Below, in pieces: positions 44,718 through 54,099 of a stretch of DNA of 64,000 nucleotides. Both the position numbers and the translations under genes were made by a program. The number at the start of each line of letters is the position of its first letter. Positions within the stretch are counted from its first letter, which is position 1. Origin of the DNA: Bacillota bacterium (lineage in GTDB: Bacteria; Bacillota; UBA4882; UBA8346); contig JAEZCE010000093.1 in the NCBI GenBank assembly GCA_023429995.1, forward strand, positions 1 to 64,000. The letters run 5' to 3'. Below the pieces are notes generated by a model. It was not told the DNA's origin. It searched no databases and saw only the letters and a program-made list of their open reading frames with translations.

Positions 44718-46337
44718 ATGGCTAAATATATTTTCATCACCGGTGGCGTTGTTTCATCGCTCGGTAAAGGGATAACCGCTGCATCGTTAGGGTGTTTGCT
44801 CAAGAGCAGAGGGGTTAGTGTTTCGATTCTAAAGCTTGATCCGTATATTAATGTTGATCCCGGCACTATGAGCCCTTATCAGCATGGAGAAGTGTTTGTT
44901 ACCGATGACGGCGCCGAGACCGATTTGGATTTAGGTCATTACGAGCGCTTCATCGATGAGAACCTGAGCAAAAGCAATAATGTAACCACCGGAAAAATTT
45001 ATTGGTCCATCATTACCAAGGAACGGCGGGGCGATTTTTTGGGAGGCACTGTTCAAGTCATCCCCCATGTGACCAATGAGATCAAAGAACGCATTCACCG
45101 GGTGGCTAAAGAAAGCCAGGCTGATGTGGTTATTGTTGAAGTGGGGGGCACGGTCGGGGATATTGAAAGCCTGCCTTTTTTAGAAGCGATTCGCCAATTC
45201 AAAAGCGAAATCGGCCGCGATGACGTGATGTACATTCATGTGACACTGATGCCTTATATCGGGGCCGCATCGGAATTAAAAACCAAACCGACCCAGCATA
45301 GCGTGAAAGAGTTGCGGAGCATCGGCATTCAACCGGATGTTATCGTTTGCCGTTCCGAAAAGTCCCTTTCCAACGAGTTGAAAGCCAAGATCGCCTTATT
45401 TTGTGATATCAGCAAAGATGCGGTTATCCCCAATCTGGATGCCAAAACCATTTATGAAGTTCCGCTCTTGTTGGAACAGGCGGGACTCGATGATATTGTC
45501 ATCAAGCGGTTGCATTTGCAATGCAACGAACGGGATTTAAAAGTTTGGCGGGAAATCGTGGCCAAGATTAAATCTCCTAAATATAAAGTGACCATCGCGA
45601 TTGTCGGCAAGTATGTTTCACTGCCGGACGCTTATTTAAGCGTGGCGGAAGCGCTACGGCATGCCGGTATCGCCCATGAAACGCAGATTAATATCAAGTG
45701 GGTCAACTCGGAGACCATTGAGAAAGATGGCCCGGAAAAGGTAATTGGTCAGGTTGACGGCATTTTAGTGCCGGGCGGCTTCGGCAACCGGGGTATTGAA
45801 GGGAAAATCGCCGCCATCAAGATGGCGCGGGAACAAAATATACCCTATCTCGGCATTTGTCTGGGCATGCAATGCGCGGTGATTGAGTTCTCCCGGAATG
45901 TCTGTGGAATGAAGGGCGCCAATTCCTCGGAGTTTGATCCGGCTTCACCGTATCCGGTTATCGACTTATTGCCGGAACAAAAAGAAATCGCCGATATGGG
46001 CGGTACCATGCGGCTCGGATTGGATCCGGTTAAAATTGCCCCTGGAGAATCCCTGGCTTATCAGGCTTACCAGCAAGAGCTTATTTATGAGCGGCACCGC
46101 CACCGCTATGAAGTGAATAATCAATTTTTGGCTAAAATGGAACAGGCGGGACTTAAAATAACCGGTATTCTCCCGGATCGCCATTTGGTTGAAATCGTAG
46201 AACTTCCAAGCCATCCCTGGTTTGTGGCTACCCAGTATCACCCGGAATTTAAATCCCGGCCCCACCGGCCCCAACCGTTATTCAAAGGTTTTGTCGGAGC
46301 GGCTTTGAAATATAACAATGCCAATGCAGGGAAATAA
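44718..46337 (+). CDS. pyrG: CTP synthase
   Basis: A 539-residue CTP synthase of normal length, with GGAGG before the ATG. The synthase domain begins MAKYIFITGGVVSSLGKGI and includes KLDPYINVDPGTMSPYQHGEVFV. The C-terminal glutamine amidotransferase domain has the nucleophile cysteine in YLGICLGMQCAVIEF and the His/Glu pair in ATQYHPEFKS. It converts UTP to CTP with glutamine. Unlike many Bacillota there is no rpoE (delta) gene beside it. Confidence 0.98.
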   Translation: MAKYIFITGGVVSSLGKGITAASLGCLLKSRGVSVSILKLDPYINVDPGTMSPYQHGEVFVTDDGAETDLDLGHYERFIDENLSKSNNVTTGKIYWSIITKERRGDFLGGTVQVIPHVTNEIKERIHRVAKESQADVVIVEVGGTVGDIESLPFLEAIRQFKSEIGRDDVMYIHVTLMPYIGAASELKTKPTQHSVKELRSIGIQPDVIVCRSEKSLSNELKAKIALFCDISKDAVIPNLDAKTIYEVPLLLEQAGLDDIVIKRLHLQCNERDLKVWREIVAKIKSPKYKVTIAIVGKYVSLPDAYLSVAEALRHAGIAHETQINIKWVNSETIEKDGPEKVIGQVDGILVPGGFGNRGIEGKIAAIKMAREQNIPYLGICLGMQCAVIEFSRNVCGMKGANSSEFDPASPYPVIDLLPEQKEIADMGGTMRLGLDPVKIAPGESLAYQAYQQELIYERHRHRYEVNNQFLAKMEQAGLKITGILPDRHLVEIVELPSHPWFVATQYHPEFKSRPHRPQPLFKGFVGAALKYNNANAGK

Positions 46338-46381
46338 CTAAACAGCATCGATTTAGGAAAAAGAAGAAAAAGGGGTGTTCC

Positions 46382-47527
46382 ATGAGAATTATTATTGCCC
46401 CGGATTCTTTTAAAGGAAGCTTATCGGCGAAACAGGCAACCCTGGCCATGGAGAAGGGGATTCGAAAAGCGATTCGGGACGGGGATTTGGAAATTATCAG
46501 GATTCCCATGGCGGACGGCGGCGAAGGAACCGTGGAGGCATTCATCGAAGCGGCGGGTGGCGATATTATCGCCGATAATGTCTTGGATCCTTTGGGGAGA
46601 AGCGTTGCTTCCTTTTACGGAATATTACCGGATCATACCGCTGTTATCGAAATGGCCGCCGCTTCCGGTTTGAACCTTATCGGCTCCAGGGAGCGGGATC
46701 CTTTGAAAACTACAACTTATGGAACCGGTCAATTGATCCTATCGGCGCTCCAAAGGGGTTGTCAAAAATTTATCATCGGAATCGGCGGCAGCGCCACCAA
46801 TGACTGCGGGGCCGGGATGGCTCAAGCCCTTGGAGTGAAGTTGTTGGATCGGAGCGGCCGGGAGGTTGGTTTTGGCGGAGGGATACTCGACCAAGTAGCC
46901 GAAATCGACGGCTCCGGTTTGCATCCGGGCCTTAAAACAGCTAAATTTACGATAGCTTGCGATGTCAAGAATCCGCTTTGCGGGACGGAGGGCGCATCTT
47001 ATGTATACGGGCCGCAAAAGGGCGCCACTCCCGACATGGTTCAAACGCTGGATGCGAATTTACGCCATTTTGCCGGAAAATTGCAACAATGTACGGGAAA
47101 AGATGTCCTTGATGTTCCGGGTTCCGGGGCCGCCGGAGGATTGGGCGCCGGATTGTTCGCTTTTCTCGATGCGGATATCAAACCGGGAGTGGAGATTGTA
47201 ATGGAAGTCGTCGACCTGGAAGAAAAAATCAAAACCGCCGATTTTGTAATTACCGGGGAGGGGGCCACCGATTATCAAAGTATGTTCGGCAAGGTGCCGT
47301 TTGGAATCGCCAGCAAGGCCAAAAAATTGGGGAAACCCGTACTTTGCGTATCGGGCACATTGGGAGCGGGATACGATAAATTATACGATATCGGCATTAC
47401 CGCCTTTTTCAGCATTGTAAATAAGCCGATGACTCTTGAAGAAGCCATTGAGGGCGGCGAAGAATTATTGGAACAGGCGGTGGAGAATGTCTTTCGGATT
47501 ATCGACAGGACCAATCGTCGTCTATAA
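46382..47527 (+). CDS. Glycerate kinase (GlxK/GarK type)
   Basis: A 381-residue kinase of the GlxK type. The N-terminus MRIIIAPDSFKGSLSAKQA, followed by MADGGEGTVEAFIEA and GIGGSATNDCGAGMAQALG, matches the family, as does the C-terminal ITGEGATDYQSMFGK. It phosphorylates glycerate using ATP; both 2- and 3-phosphoglycerate-forming members exist. GGGGTG lies upstream of the ATG. It may link photorespiratory-like or serine/glycine carbon flow with the glyA gene 1.4 kb away, but that is inference. Confidence 0.94.
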   Translation: MRIIIAPDSFKGSLSAKQATLAMEKGIRKAIRDGDLEIIRIPMADGGEGTVEAFIEAAGGDIIADNVLDPLGRSVASFYGILPDHTAVIEMAAASGLNLIGSRERDPLKTTTYGTGQLILSALQRGCQKFIIGIGGSATNDCGAGMAQALGVKLLDRSGREVGFGGGILDQVAEIDGSGLHPGLKTAKFTIACDVKNPLCGTEGASYVYGPQKGATPDMVQTLDANLRHFAGKLQQCTGKDVLDVPGSGAAGGLGAGLFAFLDADIKPGVEIVMEVVDLEEKIKTADFVITGEGATDYQSMFGKVPFGIASKAKKLGKPVLCVSGTLGAGYDKLYDIGITAFFSIVNKPMTLEEAIEGGEELLEQAVENVFRIIDRTNRRL

Positions 47528-47630
47528 CGCTATCGACAGTATTTGTCGCCTGCAGCGTTGTTCGTACAACGGCTGGACCGGCATTTAAAATAAACAGTGG
47601 ATTCGATGATTGAAATGAGAGGTGGTCTTC

Positions 47631-48416
47631 ATGGAAAAAGCGGTGGAAATGGAAAGCAGATCTTTGACCTTGCGGGGAATGCTTCATATCCCGGAGGGAG
47701 TGAACGGGAAAGCGCCGATGGTGGTAATTTTCCATGGGTTTACCGGTAATAAAATGGAACCCCACTTTATTTTCGTCAAACTGTCGAGATTGCTTGAAAA
47801 AAAAGGTATCGCCAGCGTACGCTTTGATTTCGGGGGCAGTGGGGAAAGCGACGGGGACTTTATCGACATGACCCTCTCCAAAGAACTTGAAGATGCCAAA
47901 AGCATTTTAAAATTCGTAAAAACGCTCGATTTTGTAGACCGGGAGAGAATTGCCCTGGTCGGGCTGAGCATGGGCGGAGTGGTGGCCAGCATGCTTGCGG
48001 GTGATTGCAAAGAAGATATTCAGGCCCTATGTCTGTGGGCTCCGGCCGGAAACATGAAAGATATTCCTCCCAGAGAGAAATCTGAGGCTGAAATGGAAGA
48101 AGCTCACCGAACCGGCTTTATCGATGTCGGGGGATTGGCCCTCGGTATCGACTTTATCAAAGATCTGAATTCATTGGATCTTTTTAAAAGCGCCGTTCTT
48201 TATGACAAAAAAGTATTACTGCTCCATGGCGATAAAGATCAAACAGTGCCCTTAGGCACTTCACGGCGGTATCAAGAAATATACGGAAACCGGGTTGAGT
48301 TTCATGTCATTGACGGCGGCGATCATACTTTTAACCAATTGAAACAGGAAAATGAAGTGCTTCAGCTCACCGCCGCTTTTTTAGAAGCCCAGCTGATGAA
48401 GGCTGGAGCCAAGTAA
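47631..48416 (+). CDS. Alpha/beta hydrolase (YqiA/acyl-transfer-type serine hydrolase)
   Basis: ATG 47631 with GAGAGGTGG upstream is preferred to GTG 47622. The 261-residue protein has the oxyanion VIFHGFTGNKMEPH, the nucleophile elbow GLSMGGVVA, an acidic residue near LLLHGDKDQTVP and the catalytic histidine in GGDHTFNQ. The layout fits dienelactone hydrolase- or cinnamoyl esterase-like proteins. The substrate is unknown. It has no signal peptide, so it is cytoplasmic. Confidence 0.88.
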   Translation: MEKAVEMESRSLTLRGMLHIPEGVNGKAPMVVIFHGFTGNKMEPHFIFVKLSRLLEKKGIASVRFDFGGSGESDGDFIDMTLSKELEDAKSILKFVKTLDFVDRERIALVGLSMGGVVASMLAGDCKEDIQALCLWAPAGNMKDIPPREKSEAEMEEAHRTGFIDVGGLALGIDFIKDLNSLDLFKSAVLYDKKVLLLHGDKDQTVPLGTSRRYQEIYGNRVEFHVIDGGDHTFNQLKQENEVLQLTAAFLEAQLMKAGAK

Positions 48417-48492
48417 ACCTTCTCACAATAACGGCTATCATTGTCCAGTCTTGCTGCCGAAGCATCAGGGTTTCATCTTGATCTTTCAATGG

Positions 48493-48521
48493 TTGACATC
48501 GTTTTTGAAGAAGTTTATAAT
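48493..48521 (+). promoter_or_regulatory. Consensus promoter of the glycine riboswitch and glyA
   Basis: TTGACA (48493-48498), exactly 17 bp of spacer and TATAAT (48516-48521): a perfect vegetative promoter. Transcription should start near 48528, shortly before the first aptamer. Confidence 0.9.
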
Positions 48522-48542
48522 TTATAGCATCGGTTGACGGTT

Positions 48543-48845
48543 ATATGAGAGTTAACGTACTATGGTCTGCGGACCCGTACGCTACACCGAAGGGGCAAAA
48601 GCCCCGAAATTAAGGTGGTTTATCTATCTGGAAATTAGGTGAAGGTCTGGTTTCATTCTTTCATTTGCCCCGGGTGGATGGACTTTTAAAATTTCGGGGA
48701 TCAATCTCTCAGGTAAAAGGAGTATAACCCGACGAATCTCTGGAGAGACCTTAAGGGCGCCGAAGGGGTAATCAGATCCGGAATGAAGAGGATTTATCCG
48801 ATTCATGGAGGAGCTGCAATCTCTCAGGCAAAAGGACAGAGGAGG
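48543..48845 (+). promoter_or_regulatory. Tandem glycine riboswitch
   Basis: Two glycine aptamers in series. The first runs from about 48543 (ATGAGAGTTAAC, then CACCGAAGGGGCAAA) to the 3' core ATCTCTCAGGTAAAAGGAG near 48722. The second runs from CTCTGGAGAGACC (about 48738) through GCGCCGAAGGGGTAATC to ATCTCTCAGGCAAAAGGACAGAG at about 48841. The internal sequences GCCGAAGG and CTCTCAGGxAAAAGGA are the family signatures. The downstream ribosome site overlaps the end of the second aptamer, so control is probably translational. The regulated gene is glyA, rather than the gcv genes more usually controlled. Confidence 0.95.
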
Positions 48846-48941
48846 CGTGCGTGAATGCGCGGTTTATTTTCTTTTGTTCAAAATGGGGTCCCTCCGATCT
48901 CATTTTTTTATTTTGTTTCCAATCGGATAGGAGGAGAATGC

Positions 48942-50468
48942 ATGTCGAATGTTGTTAACGCAAATGCCATTCAGGACTATTTGGCAACCACCAAACCCGA
49001 AAACATCCACTCCGGGTTTTTGGGATATTTGGCCAATCTCACCGAAGTAGCCAAAGTGGTACCGGCTGTGGCCAAATCGATTGTTCAGGAATTGAAGGAT
49101 CAACGGAGTAATTTGAAATTAATCGCCAGTGAAAACTACTGTTCCCTTGCCACTCAAATGGCGATGGGTAACTTGCTCACCGATAAATACGCGGAAGGGT
49201 TTCCTTTTCACCGTTTTTATGCCGGCTGCGACAATGTTGATCATATTGAGGCTTACGCTGCTGAAGCCGCATGTAAATTATTCGGGTGCGATCATGCTTA
49301 TGTTCAGCCCCATTCCGGCGCGGATGCCAATCTAGTGGCTTATTGGGCCATTTTAAACGCCAAAGTGAAGGCGCCGGGTTTGGAAGCTTTGGGTGAGACC
49401 GAACCGTCCCATTTAACCCGGGAAGACTGGAATCAATTACGGTCTCGGCTCGGCAATCAGAGGTTGCTGGGGATGGACTATTATTCCGGTGGCCATTTGA
49501 CCCACGGTTACCGCCAGAATGTTTCGGCTCAGATGTTTGATGCTTATTCTTACAGTGTGAACAAGAAAACCGGTCTACTGGACTATGATGAGATTGAAAA
49601 AATGGCGCAGGAAATCAAACCTTTGATTTTGTTGGCCGGATTTAGCGCTTACCCCCGGATCATCAATTTCAAGCGTTTACGGCAAACCGCCGATAAAGTC
49701 GGGGCGGTGCTGATGGTGGATATGGCTCACTTCGCCGGTCTGGTGGCGGGCGGAGTATTTCAGGGCGATTTTAATCCGGTGGCCAATGCCCATGTCGTAA
49801 CGACCACCACTCATAAAACACTGCGTGGACCCAGAGGCGGGTTGGTGCTATGCACTGCGGAATTCGCCGAACATGTGGATAAAGGTTGCCCCCTGGTCAT
49901 TGGCGGCCCGCTGCCTCATGTAATGGCTGCCAAAGCGATTGCCTTAACCGAAGCCTGTCAGTCCGATTTTAAGGCTTATGCCGCCAAGATAGTGGAAAAT
50001 GCCCGCGTCTTTGCAAAAAGTTGTCTGGACGAAGGAATGGCGGTCGCCACCGGCGGCACCGACAACCATCTCTTTTTAATTGACGTCCGGCCTTTCGGAC
50101 TCACCGGCCGCCAGGCGGAAAGCGCGGTCCGGGAGTGCGGTATTACTTTGAACCGTAATTCCTTGCCTTTTGATACCAATGGCCCCTGGTATACCAGTGG
50201 TTTACGGGTCGGTACCGCGGCTGTGACAACGCTCGGCATGGGCGAGGCTGAAATGAAGGAAATGGCCGCCATTTTTAAATTGGTGCTGACTCATACCAAG
50301 CCGGAACAAATTACCTCAGGTGAAAATGCCGGAAAACTCAGTAAAGCCAAGTACACGATGGATGAGAAAGCGAAGGCCGAAGCCCGCTCCAGGGTGAAGA
50401 CATTGCTGGACCGTTTCCCGATCTATCCCGAGCTGGACTTGGAGTTTTTACAAAAATATTTCGGGTAA
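48942..50468 (+). CDS. glyA: Serine hydroxymethyltransferase, long (~500-residue) form
   Basis: ATG 48942 (MSNVVNANAI) with GGAGGAGAATGC upstream gives 508 residues; an in-frame ATG at 48855 just after the riboswitch would add 29 residues. The PLP lysine lies in VVTTTTHKTLRGPRGG and LIASENYC, YAEGFPFHRFYAGC and VQPHSGADANL are typical. Ordinary bacterial GlyA has about 415 residues; this one carries an N-terminal extension and an insertion near 150-200, as in the spirochaete-type group. It interconverts serine and glycine with tetrahydrofolate. The gene has a tandem glycine riboswitch in front and a strong terminator behind. Confidence 0.95.
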   Translation: MSNVVNANAIQDYLATTKPENIHSGFLGYLANLTEVAKVVPAVAKSIVQELKDQRSNLKLIASENYCSLATQMAMGNLLTDKYAEGFPFHRFYAGCDNVDHIEAYAAEAACKLFGCDHAYVQPHSGADANLVAYWAILNAKVKAPGLEALGETEPSHLTREDWNQLRSRLGNQRLLGMDYYSGGHLTHGYRQNVSAQMFDAYSYSVNKKTGLLDYDEIEKMAQEIKPLILLAGFSAYPRIINFKRLRQTADKVGAVLMVDMAHFAGLVAGGVFQGDFNPVANAHVVTTTTHKTLRGPRGGLVLCTAEFAEHVDKGCPLVIGGPLPHVMAAKAIALTEACQSDFKAYAAKIVENARVFAKSCLDEGMAVATGGTDNHLFLIDVRPFGLTGRQAESAVRECGITLNRNSLPFDTNGPWYTSGLRVGTAAVTTLGMGEAEMKEMAAIFKLVLTHTKPEQITSGENAGKLSKAKYTMDEKAKAEARSRVKTLLDRFPIYPELDLEFLQKYFG

Positions 50469-50478
50469 GAGTTTTTTA

Positions 50479-50517
50479 AACCAAGCCTGCGCAACCTATC
50501 AAGGCGCAGGCTTGGTT
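50479..50517 (+). terminator. Strong hairpin after glyA
   Basis: AACCAAGCCTGCGC (50479-50492) and GCGCAGGCTTGGTT (50504-50517) are perfect 14-bp complements around an 11-nt loop. The T-run after it is weak (CTATAA), while a run of T precedes the left arm, so it may terminate in both orientations. Confidence 0.85.
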
Positions 50518-50638
50518 CTATAAGAAGGAAACTGGAAATTGGCGGCTAATCTTCCCAAAAGAGTACGCGCCAAATTTTTTTAATGAATATCTCAACTTTC
50601 CGTGAGCTATGAACTTAGGCCTAAATAAAAGGACTTAA

Positions 50639-50674
50639 ACAGGATTAACTGGATTAGCAGGATGAACAGGATTA
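50639..50674. repeat. AGGATTA-type short repeat array
   Basis: ACAGGATTAAC, TGGATTAGC, AGGATGAAC and AGGATTAA follow each other at 9-nt spacing. The same family recurs at 57774-57810 and, inverted, at 57861-57900. It is the only recognisable element in the otherwise featureless gap 50518-50890. Confidence 0.6.
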
Positions 50675-50890
50675 AAAAAACGTTATGAATCATGAGAATT
50701 TAATGAGCGTGGCCCCTGCATACTGATAATGTCCAACAAATTCATTATATGATTCATTTGCCGGTTAACCTAATTATATCAAACTTTAATTACTGAATTG
50801 ATACTGCGAATGTTGAATTAATTATAGATTTTGCTCAGCACGAGTTACCGTAGGCTCTAGGGAAATTGCTGACAGATGACACGGCTTGAG

Positions 50891-50919
50891 TTGGAACCAA
50901 GCTGATTTATCTTTATAAT
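50891..50919 (+). promoter_or_regulatory. Promoter of the M24 peptidase gene
   Basis: TTGGAA (50891-50896), a 17-bp spacer and TATAAT (50914-50919). Transcription should start near 50926, too close to ATG 50932 for a ribosome site, which supports the ATG at 50950. Confidence 0.7.
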
Positions 50920-50949
50920 CATGGAAAATTTATGAAAGCAGGGTTTGAT

Positions 50950-52143
50950 ATGACATCCTTTAGGACCTGGGAATTTTCGGAACGCATCGCCGGACTCCAA
51001 AATCTATTGCGTCAAAGAGCAGTTGCCTTGGCGATCCTCACCCAAAATTCCGACATTTATTATTATACCGGTTCGCTGCAGCCATTGTATTTACTGGTTC
51101 CGGATAGGGGAGAACCTCTGATCCTGGCCCGGAAATCTTTGGACCGGATCAGGGAAGAGGCTGGGCATATTGGGTTGGGAGTATTTTATAACTCCAAGGA
51201 TTTATTGAGACTGCTGGAACCGTATCAAATGGACGGCGAGAAGCAAATCGGGTTCACGCTGGACGCCACTTCCTATGCCACGGTAGAGCGCTTTCGGCAG
51301 CTATGCGGCGGGGCGGGAATCACCGATTTATCCTTTGATATCCGGTGGTTACGCCTGGTCAAATCGGAGAGTGAGATCTCAATCCAGGCCGCGGCCGGCA
51401 AAATAATAGCCCATTTGCCGGAGCTTGTGAAGGAGGAATTCAGGCCCGGCATGACCGAGTTGGAATTAAGCGCGGTGATTGAAAATTATCTGCGTCTTCA
51501 CGGTCACGGGCTCCTGGTGCGTTGCCGCAAGGAAGGAATCGAATGTCTGGGAGTCTGCTCGGCGGGAGAAAATACGCTGGCGGGAACCAAGTTTGATGGG
51601 ATTTGCGCCGGGCCCGGAACATCCCCAGCGGCGCCCTACGGGGCCGCGATGACGGTAATCCCCCCAAACGTTCCGGTGCTTTTGGATTATGCCCTGGTTT
51701 TTGAAGGTTATCATGTTGACCAGACCCGGATGTTCAGTTGGGGTGAGCCCCCCTCCGAAGCGTTAAAGGCATATCAAGCCATGGTGGAGGTGGAAGGGGC
51801 TCTCTTAGAATGCTTAAAACCGGGCATCCTTTGGCTTGAGGTTTTTGAGCGTGCTGCCGGGCGCGCCGCGGAACTTGGTTATGAAAAAGAATTTATGGGA
51901 CTGGGTCCTGAAAAAGTCCGCTTTGTCGGTCACGGTGTCGGCCTGGAATTGGATGAGCCTCCTTTCCTGGCCCCTAAAATGAAATATCGGCTGGAAGCGG
52001 GAATGGTGGTGGCGGTGGAACCGAAAGTGGCTCTTCCCGGCATTGGAGTGGTGGGGATTGAAGATACGCTGGTAATTGGGGATGGAGGCCCCGAATTATT
52101 GACCAAGTGTTCGCCGGAGTTTCTCATCCTGCAACCGAGCTAA
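50950..52143 (+). CDS. M24-family Xaa-Pro aminopeptidase/dipeptidase
   Basis: ATG 50950 (MTSFRTWEF) with GCAGGG upstream is preferred over ATG 50932. The 397-residue protein has the creatinase-like N-terminal domain and the pita-bread catalytic domain with all five metal ligands: Asp in LLDYALV, Asp in HVDQTRM, His in VGHGVGLELDE, Glu in VVAVEPK and Glu in GVVGIEDTL. It cleaves peptides next to proline. No partner genes are nearby. Confidence 0.92.
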   Translation: MTSFRTWEFSERIAGLQNLLRQRAVALAILTQNSDIYYYTGSLQPLYLLVPDRGEPLILARKSLDRIREEAGHIGLGVFYNSKDLLRLLEPYQMDGEKQIGFTLDATSYATVERFRQLCGGAGITDLSFDIRWLRLVKSESEISIQAAAGKIIAHLPELVKEEFRPGMTELELSAVIENYLRLHGHGLLVRCRKEGIECLGVCSAGENTLAGTKFDGICAGPGTSPAAPYGAAMTVIPPNVPVLLDYALVFEGYHVDQTRMFSWGEPPSEALKAYQAMVEVEGALLECLKPGILWLEVFERAAGRAAELGYEKEFMGLGPEKVRFVGHGVGLELDEPPFLAPKMKYRLEAGMVVAVEPKVALPGIGVVGIEDTLVIGDGGPELLTKCSPEFLILQPS

Positions 52144-52186
52144 GCTTACTTTTAAGGAGCGTACTTTTGTCTGAACCTTTTGTTTA

Positions 52187-52495
52187 TCAACCATCCAAGT
52201 GCTCCTCCTTTAGCCCGAGCCGGTAATCATCTTGAAATTTCCTATATATCAACTCGTAATCGTGATATTCTTCCAAAACATTTTCAATAAAATCTTGAGT
52301 TTTAAGGGGTTCTTTTTCGTAAATTTTGGCGCCGGAATAAATCGCCCGGTGTTGGATGTAAACCGGGGCTTTTTTTAAATTGATGATATCAACATCATCC
52401 TTGCCGAGCACGGAAGATATTTCCGCAGAAAATCGTAGCTCATCCAATAAGGGAAGGTCGGAATCGAATAAAACCGCAAGATTAATATCACTCAA
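52187..52495 (-). pseudogene. 5'-truncated MNT-type nucleotidyltransferase
   Basis: The readable frame starts at TTG 52495 in PLSDINLAVLFDSDLP, the second half of the MNT active site (usual pattern GSxARGxxxxxSDIDLAV). In-frame residues continue upstream to about 52558 (RKYFSHSRFQ and CCRITSEQS) and then meet a stop. The GSxAR glycine-serine element is not intact and the conserved DID appears as DIN, so catalytic residues are affected. MntA normally works with a HEPN partner as a toxin-antitoxin pair; none is found here. A decayed remnant is the best reading. Confidence 0.7.
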
Positions 52496-52634
52496 AGGGC
52501 TTTGTTCACTCGTAATGCGGCAACATTGAAAGCGGCTGTGGGAAAAATATTTCCGGGTTCAAAGATAAAGATTTCGGCATAAAATTCTCCGGGGCCCCAT
52601 ATATTTTGATAGGCTGGTAAACGGGGGCGGGCGA

Positions 52635-52958
52635 ATGAAGAACTATGAAATTGAGAGAATCAGTCCGGGATCCGCATTTAAATTATTCTTTTTGTTGGGC
52701 CTGGTTTTGGGCTTGGTTCTGGGCCTGGTTGCAATTCTTGTCGGCGCTTGTCTGAACAGCATTGGACTTCAACTGGGGATTGCCAGTTTGGAACACACCG
52801 GACTGTTGCAAATTTTGGCCATTATCATGGGAGCCATATTCGGAAGTATTGTTTACGGTTTATTATCGGGATTGACGGCGGTGCTCGCCGCCTTATTTTA
52901 TAACGGCTTTGCCCGGATGGCCGGAGGCATAGTGATCCGGCTCGATGAAAGGAACTAA
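52635..52958 (+). CDS. DUF3566-like small membrane protein
   Basis: A 107-residue protein with two long hydrophobic segments (about 17-42 and 58-88) after the polar start NYEIERISPGSAFK. The first helix contains a near-repetitive LGLVLGLVLGLV. The pattern matches DUF3566-type transmembrane proteins, whose function is not established. A good terminator follows 47 nt later. Confidence 0.7.
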   Translation: MKNYEIERISPGSAFKLFFLLGLVLGLVLGLVAILVGACLNSIGLQLGIASLEHTGLLQILAIIMGAIFGSIVYGLLSGLTAVLAALFYNGFARMAGGIVIRLDERN

Positions 52959-53004
52959 TGTTCAGTTTATAACCGAAAACCAAGGATTCCATATTATGGA
53001 CTTT

Positions 53005-53030
53005 CCAGGCCAATCGCCTGGATTTTTTTT
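53005..53030 (+). terminator. Rho-independent terminator
   Basis: CCAGGC (53005-53010) pairs with GCCTGG (53016-53021) around CAATC and is followed by A and eight T residues. It closes the DUF3566-like gene. Confidence 0.9.
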
Positions 53031-53049
53031 ATAAAAAGAATAGGGTCCA

Positions 53050-54099
53050 TTACAGACTCCAGTTGAGCCCGATCACTCCATGTTGCCAGCGAGTGTTTTC
53101 AGCGGCGTAAATTAAGATTTTGTCTCCTTTCTTGAAGCGCTGCTCCTCCTTGGCTTTCACTAAGGTGAGAGGAACGGCGGCATTGGCCAGGCTTCCGCCT
53201 TCCGGGCTGATGCTGATGATTCGTTCCAGGTTTAATCCGGGTAAATGAACGACGATTTTTTCCAGCATTTTTTCAGAGTCTACTGGTAAGATGATGTGAT
53301 CGAATTGATTGAGCGACATCCGGGTCTGTTTTATGAACTTTTGGATAGCCTCAATCAATACTTCGGGAATGGTCGTTTCGGTTTGGGGACCGGCTTGGGA
53401 AAGCGGCCATTGCTCTTTGTCAATTGAACTTGTGGGATAGGGATCAATCGAACCGCCGACGGGCATGATTGACCCGAAAGGGACAAACGGCCTGGTAGAT
53501 CCCAGTTGGGAATAAAAAATACCTTCGTCTTCCGTAGCGCATTCTTCAAGAATTACGGCCCCGGCCCCATCTCCAAAAAGCATCAGGTTATATAAAGCTT
53601 TTAATGGAAAGTCTTTTTTGTCATTTTCGAATAGGAAAGAAAACCTGCTGGATACGAGATCGGAACCTATCACCAGCACGCGGTGGACCATTCCGGTTTG
53701 AATATACTGTTGAGCAGTGATCATCGCCGCGCCAAAGCCTGAACAGCCTGAACGGATGTCGAACCCCATACATTCCGCAATGCCCAACTTTTCCTGTAAG
53801 ATCGTAAAACAGGGCGGTATTAAGTAATCGGGAGTGGCTGATGAGTATATGATCATCTCAATAGTATTTTCGTGGATTCCGGCCATGCTGAGCGCGGCCT
53901 TGGCGGCTTCAAACGCCATTTCCGTATTGGTCGTTTTGATTTCTCCCGTGGCAAGATCAATTAGGCTGAAGCGGCTGGCGTGGGGAATCTTTTCCGAGAT
54001 GATGCGGGCTTTTTTGCCAAAAATCTCAATATACTCTTCGTTGGTTATTTTGGGCGGCTTATAACCTCCGACCCCGATGATTCGCGCGCTCTTACCCAT
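53050..54099 (-). CDS. KAS III-like (FabH-family) protein lacking catalytic His and Asn
   Basis: ATG 54099 (MGKSARIIGV) with GGGAGG 9 nt upstream; the longer frame to 54222 lies inside the neighbouring radical SAM gene. The 349-residue protein has a thiolase fold, the nucleophile Cys119 in DIRSGCSGFG and FGDGAGAVI. The usual His motif IPHQAN reads LPVDSE (Val273) and the usual Asn motif GNTSAAS reads GGSLANAA, so His and Asn are missing while Cys is kept. It may transfer an acyl group rather than condense with malonyl-ACP. It overlaps the radical SAM gene by 8 nt, so the two are almost certainly co-translated. Confidence 0.87.
   Translation of the reverse strand: MGKSARIIGVGGYKPPKITNEEYIEIFGKKARIISEKIPHASRFSLIDLATGEIKTTNTEMAFEAAKAALSMAGIHENTIEMIIYSSATPDYLIPPCFTILQEKLGIAECMGFDIRSGCSGFGAAMITAQQYIQTGMVHRVLVIGSDLVSSRFSFLFENDKKDFPLKALYNLMLFGDGAGAVILEECATEDEGIFYSQLGSTRPFVPFGSIMPVGGSIDPYPTSSIDKEQWPLSQAGPQTETTIPEVLIEAIQKFIKQTRMSLNQFDHIILPVDSEKMLEKIVVHLPGLNLERIISISPEGGSLANAAVPLTLVKAKEEQRFKKGDKILIYAAENTRWQHGVIGLNWSL

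Noticed and set aside
52500..52660. Antisense frame reading FARPRLPAYQNIWGPGEFYA
   Set aside because: It looks protein-like but is bounded by stops, has no start and overlaps the start of the DUF3566-like gene; I could not tie it to any family.
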